Made by a program: the position numbers and the translations under genes. The notes beneath the pieces were generated by a model. That model did not search any database, was not told the origin of the DNA, and saw only the letters and a program-made list of their open reading frames with translations. A stretch of 17,581 bases of DNA from Lachnospiraceae bacterium (GTDB lineage: Bacteria; Bacillota_A; Clostridia; Lachnospirales; Lachnospiraceae), in NCBI GenBank assembly GCA_024699595.1, contig JAILPG010000164.1, forward strand, positions 1 through 17,581. Direction: 5' to 3'. This document shows, piece by piece, positions 7,373 through 14,393 of this stretch; position 1 is the stretch's first letter, and every line of letters begins with the position of its first letter.

Positions 7373-8656
7373 TCACAGATCGATAAGTATCTCGTTATGA
7401 CCGGGTATCTCCGCATAGCTTACAGAGGTATCCCTGAGATATTTAAAGATCTTTCGCCTGTCAAAGAGATAATACTTCATATCCGAGTATACCTGCTCAT
7501 CACTGCATTTGATGGTTATCGAATACTCTCCGCTGTTATATGCCCTTATAAAGGCCTGTTCCAGCGCATCTTCATCTATTGATGTAAAATACAGACCCTC
7601 CCTGACATAATAGTTGGCATCAACGCTTTCACATTCCGGAATTGGTACGGAGTTTTCGATCTCATGAGTAATCCCTATCTCATCGGTTGTGATGCACAGG
7701 TAATCATAATTGATCTCTGAGGATGTATAGGATCCGTTAACCGCTTCGGGTTCACCGTCCTTATTCACCCGGTTATACGGCGAATCTCCCCAGGTCGGAT
7801 CCACGTGATAATACTGCCCGTCAATCCTTACGAGATCCCACACATGATGCTCGCCTTCCTTAACAGATCCTTCCACAAGAGTACAGAAAATGCCGAGATC
7901 ATTGAGAATATACTGCATTGCCTTGGCATATCCCTGACAGATGCTCCTCTTTTCTGCAAATACACTGACAATGTTCTGGTTGTTGGGAGCACTCTTGTCA
8001 TACTCCGTATTCTTTACTATGTATTCATACACCTTTTTAACCTTAGTGTATTCATCCGCATCATAAGGGATAGTAGCCTCACATTTTTTTACATATTCAT
8101 CTATTACCGGCCCGTAACCCTGTATCTCTTTCTCGTCCATGATATACGTTCCGCTCATTGCGATCTTTTCGGGCACACCGTTTCTTGTATATGTCTTAAT
8201 CGAATAACCCTTCACAAAAAAGAGCTCCGGATGATCCATAAGTACACAGTCAAATGCAAAATCGATAAGATCCGTATCAAGAGTCGGCATATACACCTCG
8301 GTCTTAAACCCGGATATTATCTCATATATGTCATCATAGACACTTCTTTGGTCATCATTACTGAGACATGAGTATGCATATGCATGGACATCGTCTGTTA
8401 TCGTTGAAGGCTCTGCAGGCTTAATGCTGTTATTTTGAAGCACTTCCTCAGATGTGTCGTCGATCTCGACCTGTTCCTGTATCCGGTCCTCATCATCATT
8501 GACGATTATTATCTCATTATCCGGTTCCGAAGGCACGGATGTCACAGTATTACTGTTATTCCCGGCCGGAATATCTTTTATCGGAGGTGCTCCCTGCGAA
8601 CATCCGGCGAGTAATATAGCGGTTGTTATCGTTATCAATAACACTTTAGTCTTCAT
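7373..8656 (-). CDS. Transglutaminase-like lipoprotein of unknown function
   Basis: A 427-residue predicted lipoprotein. Residues 1-19 form a signal peptide ending in the lipobox LLAG-C (Cys19), so it should be anchored to the outer face of the membrane. A low-complexity acidic and Ser/Thr/Pro linker (20-90) follows. The C-terminal half carries a transglutaminase/protease core: RSICQGYAKAMQYIL with Cys240, EHHVWDLVRI with His271 and YYHVDPTWGD with Asp286, in the correct order and spacing for the catalytic triad. Bacterial members of this family include peptidases and cell-wall or surface-acting proteins, but no substrate can be named here. The frame opens earlier (8701) but the ATG at 8654-8656 has AGAGGAAA upstream and starts the signal peptide exactly. 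It follows prfC by 22 bases, so it may be co-transcribed. No clear terminator follows. Confidence 0.85.
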   Translation of the reverse strand: MKTKVLLITITTAILLAGCSQGAPPIKDIPAGNNSNTVTSVPSEPDNEIIIVNDDEDRIQEQVEIDDTSEEVLQNNSIKPAEPSTITDDVHAYAYSCLSNDDQRSVYDDIYEIISGFKTEVYMPTLDTDLIDFAFDCVLMDHPELFFVKGYSIKTYTRNGVPEKIAMSGTYIMDEKEIQGYGPVIDEYVKKCEATIPYDADEYTKVKKVYEYIVKNTEYDKSAPNNQNIVSVFAEKRSICQGYAKAMQYILNDLGIFCTLVEGSVKEGEHHVWDLVRIDGQYYHVDPTWGDSPYNRVNKDGEPEAVNGSYTSSEINYDYLCITTDEIGITHEIENSVPIPECESVDANYYVREGLYFTSIDEDALEQAFIRAYNSGEYSITIKCSDEQVYSDMKYYLFDRRKIFKYLRDTSVSYAEIPGHNEILIDL

Positions 8657-8678
8657 ATTTTTTCCTCTTCTGCTTTGA

Positions 8679-10271
8679 TCAGTTCCTGCTGAACTCGGCA
8701 AGCTTCAATCCCTCATTTCTCTCAAGAGTCATTCCGACACTCCAGCTATTGATGAACAGTAACAAGGGATTTCCTTTAAGATCCTTTATCTTTTTCATGT
8801 CTGAGGTGCCTGTAAGCTTCTCTACGTCCACCTCATCCTTATTCTCTATCCATCTGATGTATTCATACGGAAGATTCTCAAGTATTATCTCGACATTATA
8901 CTCATTTTCCAGCCTGTATTTAAGTACCTCAAACTGAAGAACACCTACAACCCCGACTATTATCTCCTCAAGTCCGGTATTGAATTCCTGAAAGATCTGG
9001 ATCGCACCCTCTAAAGCTATCTGGGTGATCCCTTTCACGAACTGTTTCCTCTTCATCGTATCCACCTGACGGACTCTGGCAAAGTGCTCCGGTGCAAAGG
9101 TCGGGATACCCTCATACCTGAATTCGTCCCCCGGGCTGCACAGTGTATCTCCTATGGCAAATACACCCGGATCAAATACTCCGATAATATCCCCCGCATA
9201 GGCCTCTTCGACCATGTGTCTGTCGGATGCCATCATCTGCTGTGGCTGGGAAAGCTTCATTATCCTGCTTCTCTGTACATGCTTTACTTCCATCGAAGGA
9301 TCATACCTTCCCGAACAGATCCGCATGAATGCCACCCTGTCCCTGTGCGCCTTGTTCATGTTTGCCTGTATCTTAAACACAAAAGCGGAAAACTCTCTTT
9401 CAGCCGGATCTATTATTCCGGTATCAGCCTTTCTTGCAAGCGGAGGAGTTGTCATTTTGAGAAAGTATTTTAAGAATATCTCCACTCCGAAATTGGTTAG
9501 AGCCGATCCGAAGAAAACAGGAGTGAGCTCTCCTTTGGTAACAAGCTCCTGGTCAAAAGGTGCACTTGCTCCGTCAAGAAGATCGGTCTCTTCGCAAAGT
9601 TTCTCCCACGCGTCCTCTCCTATCCTGTCCTTAAGCATGTCATCAGATATGGATATCTCCTCACTGGTTCCTTCCTTTGTCCCCTTCTCGGTATCCGAAT
9701 ACGTGATCACCTTTTTTGTGTTTCTGTCGTATACACCTTTAAAAGATTTACCCGAGCCTATCGGCCAGTTGACCGGACAGGTAGAAATGCCCAGCTCCTT
9801 TTCAATGTCATCAAGCAGGTCAAAGGTATCATTTGCATCCCTGTCAAGCTTGTTGATGAACGTAAAAATGGGGATCTTCCGCATCACACAGACCTTAAAG
9901 AGCTTTCTTGTCTGTGCCTCAACACCTTTACTGGCATCTATCACCATGACTGCAGAATCCGCAGCCATCAGTGTTCTGTATGTATCCTCGGAAAAGTCCT
10001 GATGTCCCGGTGTGTCCAGTATATTGATACAGAAACCGTCATATTCAAACTGAAGTACCGAGCTGGTGACGGATATTCCTCTTTCCTTCTCTATTTCCAT
10101 CCAGTCGGACACGGCATGCCTTGCAGTTGCCTTGCCTTTTACGGAGCCCGCAAGATTTATCGCACCGCCGTAGAGAAGAAACTTTTCCGTAAGAGTTGTC
10201 TTACCGGCATCGGGATGCGATATTATCGCAAATGTCCTTCTTCTGTTTATTTCTTTTTTTATATCTGCCAT
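8679..10271 (-). CDS. prfC: Peptide chain release factor 3
   Basis: A 530-residue translational GTPase that recycles RF1/RF2 from the ribosome after termination. The N-terminal RRTFAIISHPDAGKTT segment holds the P-loop (19-26), and the G domain continues with the switch region KERGISVTSS (62-71), DTPGHQDF (86-93) and NKLD (140-143). The WMEIEKERGISV context and the RF3-specific C-terminal region (LQFEVLKYRLENEYNVE, LPYEYIRWI) separate it from EF-G and TetM-like proteins. Length equals the family norm (about 529). The ATG at 10269-10271 is required by the conserved start, yet no Shine-Dalgarno is visible within 20 bases upstream; the nearest AAAGG is about 30 bases away, on the far side of a small hairpin. 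Confidence 0.95.
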   Translation of the reverse strand: MADIKKEINRRRTFAIISHPDAGKTTLTEKFLLYGGAINLAGSVKGKATARHAVSDWMEIEKERGISVTSSVLQFEYDGFCINILDTPGHQDFSEDTYRTLMAADSAVMVIDASKGVEAQTRKLFKVCVMRKIPIFTFINKLDRDANDTFDLLDDIEKELGISTCPVNWPIGSGKSFKGVYDRNTKKVITYSDTEKGTKEGTSEEISISDDMLKDRIGEDAWEKLCEETDLLDGASAPFDQELVTKGELTPVFFGSALTNFGVEIFLKYFLKMTTPPLARKADTGIIDPAEREFSAFVFKIQANMNKAHRDRVAFMRICSGRYDPSMEVKHVQRSRIMKLSQPQQMMASDRHMVEEAYAGDIIGVFDPGVFAIGDTLCSPGDEFRYEGIPTFAPEHFARVRQVDTMKRKQFVKGITQIALEGAIQIFQEFNTGLEEIIVGVVGVLQFEVLKYRLENEYNVEIILENLPYEYIRWIENKDEVDVEKLTGTSDMKKIKDLKGNPLLLFINSWSVGMTLERNEGLKLAEFSRN

Positions 10272-10283
10272 TTATTTATATAT

Positions 10284-10297
10284 GGCTTGTAAAAGCC
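10284..10297 (-). repeat. Small inverted repeat just upstream of prfC
   Basis: On the minus strand GGCTT-ttac-AAGCC makes a 5-bp stem with a tetraloop, 12 bases before the prfC start codon and directly after AAAGGC. It lies where a ribosome site would be expected and may shape initiation. Could be chance at this length. Confidence 0.35.
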
Positions 10298-10365
10298 GCC
10301 TTTCTGACTGTCCTGTTAATGTTTGGGATCTTATATCCGCGAAGTAATACCCCTGTGATCAAATA

Positions 10366-11529
10366 TCATGAAAGAAGGGAAGAGCCGTCAGTCTTATTAT
10401 CTATCTCAAGTATATCAAGCACCGTGGCTGCGATATCGGCAAAGGTGCTCCTGGTACCGTAGTTCTTTGGCTCTATATGCTTTCCGTATATAAGATACGG
10501 CGTGTACTCCCTCGAATGGTCCGTCGAAACCGTAAATCCCGGATCGCATCCGTGATCTGCGGTTATCATCAGGACATCGTCATCTCTCATCAGATCGAAT
10601 ATCTCAGGCAGCCTGTCATCAAAATATGCAACAGCCTTTGCGTATCCGTCCACATCATTTCTGTGTCCGTAGAGCATATCATAATCCACAAGGTTTACAA
10701 AAAGGATTCCGTTAAAATCCTTCTTCATATATTCAATTGTCCTGTCTATTCCTTCTGCGTTATTCTTCGTGTATACATATTCTGTGATACCCACGCCCGC
10801 AAAGATGTCATTTATCTTTCCAACACCTATGGAATCCAGGCCTGCATTTTTTATATGATCAAGCATCGTCTCTTTTGGAGGTAACAGCGAGAAATCATGC
10901 CTGTTTGCGGTTCTTGTATAATTTCCCGAAGTTCCGATAAAAGGTCTTGCTATCACCCTGCCCACACCGTGCTTTCCGGTCAGGATCTTTCTTGCGATCC
11001 TGCAGTATTCATACAGTGTTTCAACAGGAACGACCTCTTCATGAGCAGCTATCTGAAATACCGAATCTGCTGATGTATAGACGATCAGGTCACCGGTCCT
11101 TACATGCTCATCACCGAATTCGTTGATCACAACAGTACCCGAATACGGCTTGTTGCACAGAACTCCTCTTTTCGTCTGTTTCTTGAACTCATCCAGTACC
11201 TCGTCCGGAAATCCGTCCGGATAAACAGGCAATGCTCTCTCAGATATGACTCCTGCAATTTCCCAGTGTCCGATCGTTGTATCCTTGCCTGCCGATGCCT
11301 CACGCATCCTTGCATATGCACCTGAGGTATTATCAATCGACGGCGCATAATCCACCCCGTCTATATTGAAAAGCCCGAGCTTTCCGAGATTATCCGCTTT
11401 GAAATAACTGCTTGAATAACATGACCTTAAGGTATTGGACCCGACATCGCCGAATTTGTCGGCATCAGGAGCTTCTCCTATTCCAAAGCTGTCCATAACT
11501 ATGAGTATAACTCTCTTATCTGATCTCAT
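10366..11529 (-). CDS. deoB: Phosphopentomutase
   Basis: A 387-residue alkaline-phosphatase-superfamily enzyme that interconverts ribose/deoxyribose 1- and 5-phosphate, linking nucleoside breakdown to central metabolism. Metal ligands and active-site motifs are in place: VMDSFGIGEAPDA (11-23, Asp13), GKDTTIGHWEIAG (81-93) where Thr84 aligns with the phosphorylated threonine of the Bacillus cereus enzyme, NLVDYDMLYGHR, TADHGCDP and STDHSREYTP. Length is normal. The ATG at 11527-11529 has GGAGGG four bases upstream. No nucleoside phosphorylase or deaminase gene is adjacent within the window; prfC follows after 94 bases with no obvious terminator. The upstream gap carries candidate promoters, a palindrome and DnaA boxes, so its expression may be tied to them. 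Confidence 0.96.
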   Translation of the reverse strand: MRSDKRVILIVMDSFGIGEAPDADKFGDVGSNTLRSCYSSSYFKADNLGKLGLFNIDGVDYAPSIDNTSGAYARMREASAGKDTTIGHWEIAGVISERALPVYPDGFPDEVLDEFKKQTKRGVLCNKPYSGTVVINEFGDEHVRTGDLIVYTSADSVFQIAAHEEVVPVETLYEYCRIARKILTGKHGVGRVIARPFIGTSGNYTRTANRHDFSLLPPKETMLDHIKNAGLDSIGVGKINDIFAGVGITEYVYTKNNAEGIDRTIEYMKKDFNGILFVNLVDYDMLYGHRNDVDGYAKAVAYFDDRLPEIFDLMRDDDVLMITADHGCDPGFTVSTDHSREYTPYLIYGKHIEPKNYGTRSTFADIAATVLDILEIDNKTDGSSLLS

Positions 11530-11546
11530 TCTTCCCTCCGCAATAA

Positions 11547-11565
11547 CCCGTATGCTTTATACGGG
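11547..11565 (-). repeat. Palindrome at the predicted deoB transcription start
   Basis: CCCGTAT and ATACGGG form a perfect 7-bp inverted repeat around 5 bases. It begins where transcription from the nearest promoter is predicted to start and ends 18 bases before the start codon, just upstream of the GGAGGG. It may be an operator or a 5' stem-loop that affects translation or stability. No T-run follows, so it is not a terminator. Confidence 0.5.
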
Positions 11566-11571
11566 ACATAC

Positions 11572-11600
11572 CTTATACAGGCTATAAGATTCTATCACAA
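11572..11600 (-). promoter_or_regulatory. Candidate deoB promoter (proximal)
   Basis: TTGTGA at 11595-11600 and TATAAG at 11572-11577, read on the minus strand, are separated by exactly 17 bases. Matches to the sigma-A consensus are 4 of 6 and 5 of 6. The start would be near 11565, about 36 bases before the deoB ATG. Confidence 0.5.
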
Positions 11601-11712
11601 ATATCCTATTTATTCCACAAAACATCCTTTTTTCTCTGTTTCAGCGGTTTCCTAACGATATCTTTTTTATCGCCCCGATGGCAGGTCACATGTAATTTAT
11701 TGCTTGTATAGA

Positions 11713-11742
11713 TTTATAACACATAACTCGGACAGTTGTCAG
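11713..11742 (-). promoter_or_regulatory. Candidate deoB promoter (distal)
   Basis: CTGACA (11737-11742) and TATAAA (11713-11718) on the minus strand, each 5 of 6 to consensus, 18 bases apart, with TGT before the -10 giving the extended form. It would start near 11706 and give a leader of roughly 175 bases. The -35 overlaps an 11-base dyad TTGTC-a-GACAA (11736-11746), which could be an operator. Confidence 0.45.
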
Positions 11743-11793
11743 ACAAATCATTTCTTTTCATGGTTCAAAGCAGGCAAAAAGATGTATACAAGC

Positions 11794-11802
11794 TTTTCCA
11801 CA
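11794..11802 (+). promoter_or_regulatory. Probable DnaA box (TTTTCCACA)
   Basis: Fits the relaxed consensus TTWTNCACA, with one difference from the strict 9-mer. On its own it could be chance, but it lies 41 bases from two perfect boxes in the same orientation. Confidence 0.5.
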
Positions 11803-11842
11803 TTTTTCTGATTTTTCATAATCAAAACTGATGTGATTCCTC

Positions 11843-11860
11843 TTATCCACATTATCCACA
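11843..11860 (+). promoter_or_regulatory. Two directly abutting perfect DnaA boxes
   Basis: TTATCCACA occurs twice with no base between copies (11843-11851 and 11852-11860). This is the exact high-affinity DnaA 9-mer. Both read toward the AT-rich core at 11905-11935. Under equal base frequencies fewer than 0.01 perfect 9-mers would be expected in a 574-base gap counting both strands; three are present. Confidence 0.8.
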
Positions 11861-11946
11861 GTTTTAATCCCAGTATTTATCGGCGTTTTGGGACATCGCG
11901 CATCGATCATCATTAATTTAAATCATGATATAATACCGGGACCCCC

Positions 11947-11955
11947 TGTGGATAA
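11947..11955 (-). promoter_or_regulatory. Perfect DnaA box facing the tandem pair
   Basis: TGTGGATAA on the plus strand is a perfect 9-mer on the minus strand. Reading on from the box, the minus strand has a GC-rich stretch (about 11936-11946) and then the AT-rich core, so this box and the tandem pair point inward at the same core. Confidence 0.75.
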
Positions 11956-12032
11956 CCTTCGAAAAAAGTGGTTTTATGTCGCATGTATTTTATAAACAGG
12001 TCCAATAAAAATCTTGCGTAAAAATAATAAAA

Positions 12033-12071
12033 TGAAAAAAATACACCGGTTTTTTATGTACCGGTGTATTT
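12033..12071 (-). terminator. Intrinsic terminator of pnp
   Basis: On the minus strand AAATACACCGGT pairs perfectly with ACCGGTGTATTT (12039-12050 with 12060-12071) around a 9-base loop, and the stem runs straight into a stretch of seven T. It lies 32 bases after the pnp stop. The plus-strand reading also has a short T-rich tail, so it may work weakly in both directions. Confidence 0.92.
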
Positions 12072-12103
12072 CTTGATGCCGTTTTTTCGCGGTCCTGGTC
12101 TTA

Positions 12104-14191
12104 TTACCTGGCGTCTTTTATCGAGAACGATATCCTTCCCATCTTGTCCTTTCCGAGGCACTTAACCGTAACCTCATCGCCAAGCGTAAGCACATCTTCC
12201 ACATGATTGATCCTCTCTTTTGCGATCTTTGAGATATGAACCATTCCTTCCTTGCCGGGAGCAAACTCAATAAATGCTCCGAACTCCTTGATGCTTACCA
12301 CCTTGCCTTTATAGATCTGGCCTTCCTCAAACTCGGTCGTGATTATCTTTATGAGTTCAACAGCCTTATCCATCATTGCAGGATCTGTTCCGCAGACAGA
12401 TACATTTCCGTCATCGGTGATATCGATCTTGACACCGGTCTGTTCGATAATGGCATTGATAGTTTTTCCTCTCTGTCCTACAACATCACCGATCTTCTCA
12501 GGATCGATCTTCATCTGAATGATCTTGGGTGCATATTCACTTACTGTCTTTCTGGGCTCAGCGATAGCCGGCTTCATACAGGTATCCATGATAAAGAGCC
12601 TTGCCTCACGGCATCTTGCTATGGCACCTTCTACCATGGGCCTTGTAAGACCATGGATCTTGATATCCATCTGGATCGCGGTTATTCCGTCAGTCGTACC
12701 TGTAACCTTGAAATCCATGTCTCCGAAGAAATCCTCAAGACCCTGGATATCGGTTAACAGTACATAATCATCATCGGTATCTCCTGTTACCAGACCACAG
12801 GATATTCCTGCAACCATCTTCTTTATCGGTACGCCGGCTGCCATAAGTGACATACATGAAGCACAGGTGGAAGCCATTGAAGTGGAACCGTTTGACTCAA
12901 AAGTCTCTGATACGCATCTTATCGCATAAGGGAACTCTTCCTCTGAAGGAAGTACGGGTATGAGTGCTCTCTCTGCGAGCGCTCCATGACCGATCTCACG
13001 TCTTCCCGGACCTCTTGAAGGCTTGGTCTCGCCTACGGAATATGACGGGAAATTATAATGATGCATGTATCTCTTTGCAACTTCATTGGAATCAAGACCA
13101 TCGATCTTCTGCATCTCAGAAAGAGGAGCAAGTGTACAGATATCGCAGATCTGTGTCTGTCCTCTTGTGAACATTGAGGATCCGTGTACTCTCGGTATTA
13201 TGTCAACCTCTGCAGCAAGCGGTCTTATCTGGGTGATCTCCCTGCCGTCCGGTCTCTTGTGATCCTTTAAGATCATCTTTCTGACTGTCTTTTTCTCATA
13301 CTGATATACGGCCTCGCCCAGTATTGAAAGCCATTCCTCATTATCAGCGAAAGCTTCTTCAAGCCTTGCAGTTATCTTTCCGATATTCTCTTCCCTGACC
13401 ATCTTGTCATCGGTGAATACCGCATTCTCCATCTCTTCCTGGGGCACGAGTCTCTTCATCTCGGCAAACATTTCCTCAGGAACGGCACAGCTAGTATATT
13501 CGTGTTTTTTCTTTCCGACCTCATCAACGATCTTGTTGATGAAAGCGATGATCTCCTGATTGATCTGGTGAGCCATGTAGATAGCCTCGATCATCTTTGC
13601 CTCGGGGATCTCATTTGCTCCTGCTTCGATCATTATTACTTTTTCGCTGGTTGATGCAACGGTAAGATTAAGGTCTCCGACCTTCCACTGCTCCTGACCG
13701 GGATTTACTATCAGTTCCCCGTTTATCATTCCGATCTGAGTCGTAGCACAGGGGCCGCAGAAAGGTATATCGGAAATACTGGTTGCTATGGCAGATCCAA
13801 GCATAGCCAGAAGCTCAGGTCTGCAGTCGGGATCAACCGAAAGTACCAGATTGTTCAGTGTGCAGTCATTTCTGTAGTCCTTGGGAAAGAGAGGACGCAT
13901 GGGTCTGTCAATTACACGTGATGTAAGAATGGCATTTTCTGATGCTTTTCCTTCTCTCTTATTGAATCCTCCCGGGATCTTTCCTACGGCATACATCTTC
14001 TCTTCATACTCAACGCTTAAAGGGAAGAAATCTATACCCTCTCTCGGCTTCTCCGATGCCGTAGCGGTACTTAATACCGTTGTGTCTCCATAGTGCATTA
14101 AAGCAGCACCGTTAGCCTGTTTAGCCACACGTCCCACATCTACGGTAAGCGTACGGCCGCCAAGCTCCATTGAATAACTCTTGTAGCTCAT
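12104..14191 (-). CDS. pnp: Polyribonucleotide nucleotidyltransferase (PNPase)
   Basis: A 695-residue 3'-to-5' phosphorolytic exoribonuclease, a trimeric core enzyme of mRNA decay. Domains in order: first RNase PH fold (about 1-225, with KREGKASENAILTSRVIDRP), an all-helical linker, second RNase PH fold (about 310-545) with the phosphate site SNGSTSMAST and the metal/catalytic stretch GDTDDDYVLLTDIQGLEDFF followed by GDMDFKVTGT, a KH domain with VVGQRGKTINAII (GxxG loop), and a C-terminal S1 domain starting GQIYKGKVVSIKEFGAFIEF. Length is normal. Strong AAAGGAAAGGAG precedes the ATG. It follows rpsO, as in most bacteria. A terminator after rpsO and a long structured leader suggest control at the RNA level, as known for E. 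coli pnp. Confidence 0.97.
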   Translation of the reverse strand: MSYKSYSMELGGRTLTVDVGRVAKQANGAALMHYGDTTVLSTATASEKPREGIDFFPLSVEYEEKMYAVGKIPGGFNKREGKASENAILTSRVIDRPMRPLFPKDYRNDCTLNNLVLSVDPDCRPELLAMLGSAIATSISDIPFCGPCATTQIGMINGELIVNPGQEQWKVGDLNLTVASTSEKVIMIEAGANEIPEAKMIEAIYMAHQINQEIIAFINKIVDEVGKKKHEYTSCAVPEEMFAEMKRLVPQEEMENAVFTDDKMVREENIGKITARLEEAFADNEEWLSILGEAVYQYEKKTVRKMILKDHKRPDGREITQIRPLAAEVDIIPRVHGSSMFTRGQTQICDICTLAPLSEMQKIDGLDSNEVAKRYMHHYNFPSYSVGETKPSRGPGRREIGHGALAERALIPVLPSEEEFPYAIRCVSETFESNGSTSMASTCASCMSLMAAGVPIKKMVAGISCGLVTGDTDDDYVLLTDIQGLEDFFGDMDFKVTGTTDGITAIQMDIKIHGLTRPMVEGAIARCREARLFIMDTCMKPAIAEPRKTVSEYAPKIIQMKIDPEKIGDVVGQRGKTINAIIEQTGVKIDITDDGNVSVCGTDPAMMDKAVELIKIITTEFEEGQIYKGKVVSIKEFGAFIEFAPGKEGMVHISKIAKERINHVEDVLTLGDEVTVKCLGKDKMGRISFSIKDAR

Positions 14192-14207
14192 TTTTTCTCC
14201 TTTCCTT

Positions 14208-14224
14208 TACGGTCAGTGACCGTA
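14208..14224 (-). repeat. 17-base palindrome directly upstream of the pnp ribosome site
   Basis: TACGGTCA-c-TGACCGTA (minus strand) is a perfect 8+1+8 dyad that ends at the base before AAAGGAAAGGAG. With a one-base centre it is shaped more like a protein-binding site on DNA; as RNA it would fold as a 6-bp stem with a 5-base loop close to the ribosome site. Confidence 0.6.
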
Positions 14225-14250
14225 TCATAAGATGAAATCATAAAACACAG

Positions 14251-14336
14251 GACAGAAGAAAAGTTCCGAAACTACTGAGCAGACAACAAATCCGGTGTTT
14301 ATTGCCACCTCAGTGGTCTCGGCTGTCTCTTCTGTC
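14251..14336 (-). promoter_or_regulatory. Long stem-loop in the pnp leader
   Basis: Two paired segments stack on the minus-strand transcript. GACAGAAGA pairs with TCTTCTGTC (14251-14259 with 14328-14336, 9 bp). After an internal loop of 5 and 6 bases, 14266-14279 pairs with 14309-14322 over 14 positions, with one G-U wobble and one mismatch. The terminal loop is about 29 bases. The stem is long enough for a double-strand RNase. Enterobacterial pnp has a comparable leader stem cut by RNase III and used by PNPase to repress itself; whether the same happens here is inference. Confidence 0.6.
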
Positions 14337-14357
14337 GCTGGATGTTCTTTTTTTACA

Positions 14358-14384
14358 AAAAGGGCGGACTGAATCCACCCTTTT
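14358..14384 (-). terminator. Intrinsic terminator/attenuator after rpsO
   Basis: On the minus strand AAAAGGGTGG pairs with CCGCCCTTTT (one wobble) around a 7-base loop, ending in five T. It lies 9 bases after the rpsO stop and before the pnp leader, so pnp is reached by read-through or from an unseen promoter. Confidence 0.85.
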
Positions 14385-14393
14385 ATGTTTGCA

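Larger units (their letters stand above)
11530..12103. other. 574-base intergenic region between pnp and deoB
   Basis: No reading frame on either strand looks like a gene. Going from pnp toward deoB it holds: the pnp terminator; a perfect DnaA box on the minus strand beside a GC-rich cluster; an AT-rich partly palindromic core; two abutting DnaA boxes on the plus strand; another TTWTNCACA box; a candidate minus-strand promoter at 11713-11742; and a second candidate promoter plus palindrome just ahead of deoB. It is clearly more AT-rich than the flanking genes. The density of regulatory-looking sites is far higher than in any other gap of the window. Confidence 0.8.

Noticed and set aside
9214..10002. 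Long plus-strand reading frame (262 codons) opposite prfC.
   Set aside because: It is the antisense shadow of a strongly conserved gene, serine-rich, without a ribosome site or any recognisable motif. The same holds for the other plus-strand frames in the window.
11557..11625. A 22-codon minus-strand frame ahead of deoB, ending inside the palindrome, as a leader peptide.
   Set aside because: The AAAAAAGG before its ATG is too close to act as a ribosome site, the composition shows no run of regulatory codons, and the proximal promoter lies inside the frame.
11640..11706. Riboswitch in the long deoB leader.
   Set aside because: I compared by eye with c-di-GMP and purine type cores and saw no match; only short, weak pairings (ATCG/CGAT) occur.
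11530..12103. The pnp-deoB gap as the main chromosomal replication origin.
   Set aside because: Despite several DnaA boxes, no dnaA, dnaN, gyrB, rpmH or rnpA is near, and genes on both sides run in the same direction instead of diverging. Left as a DnaA-binding cluster.
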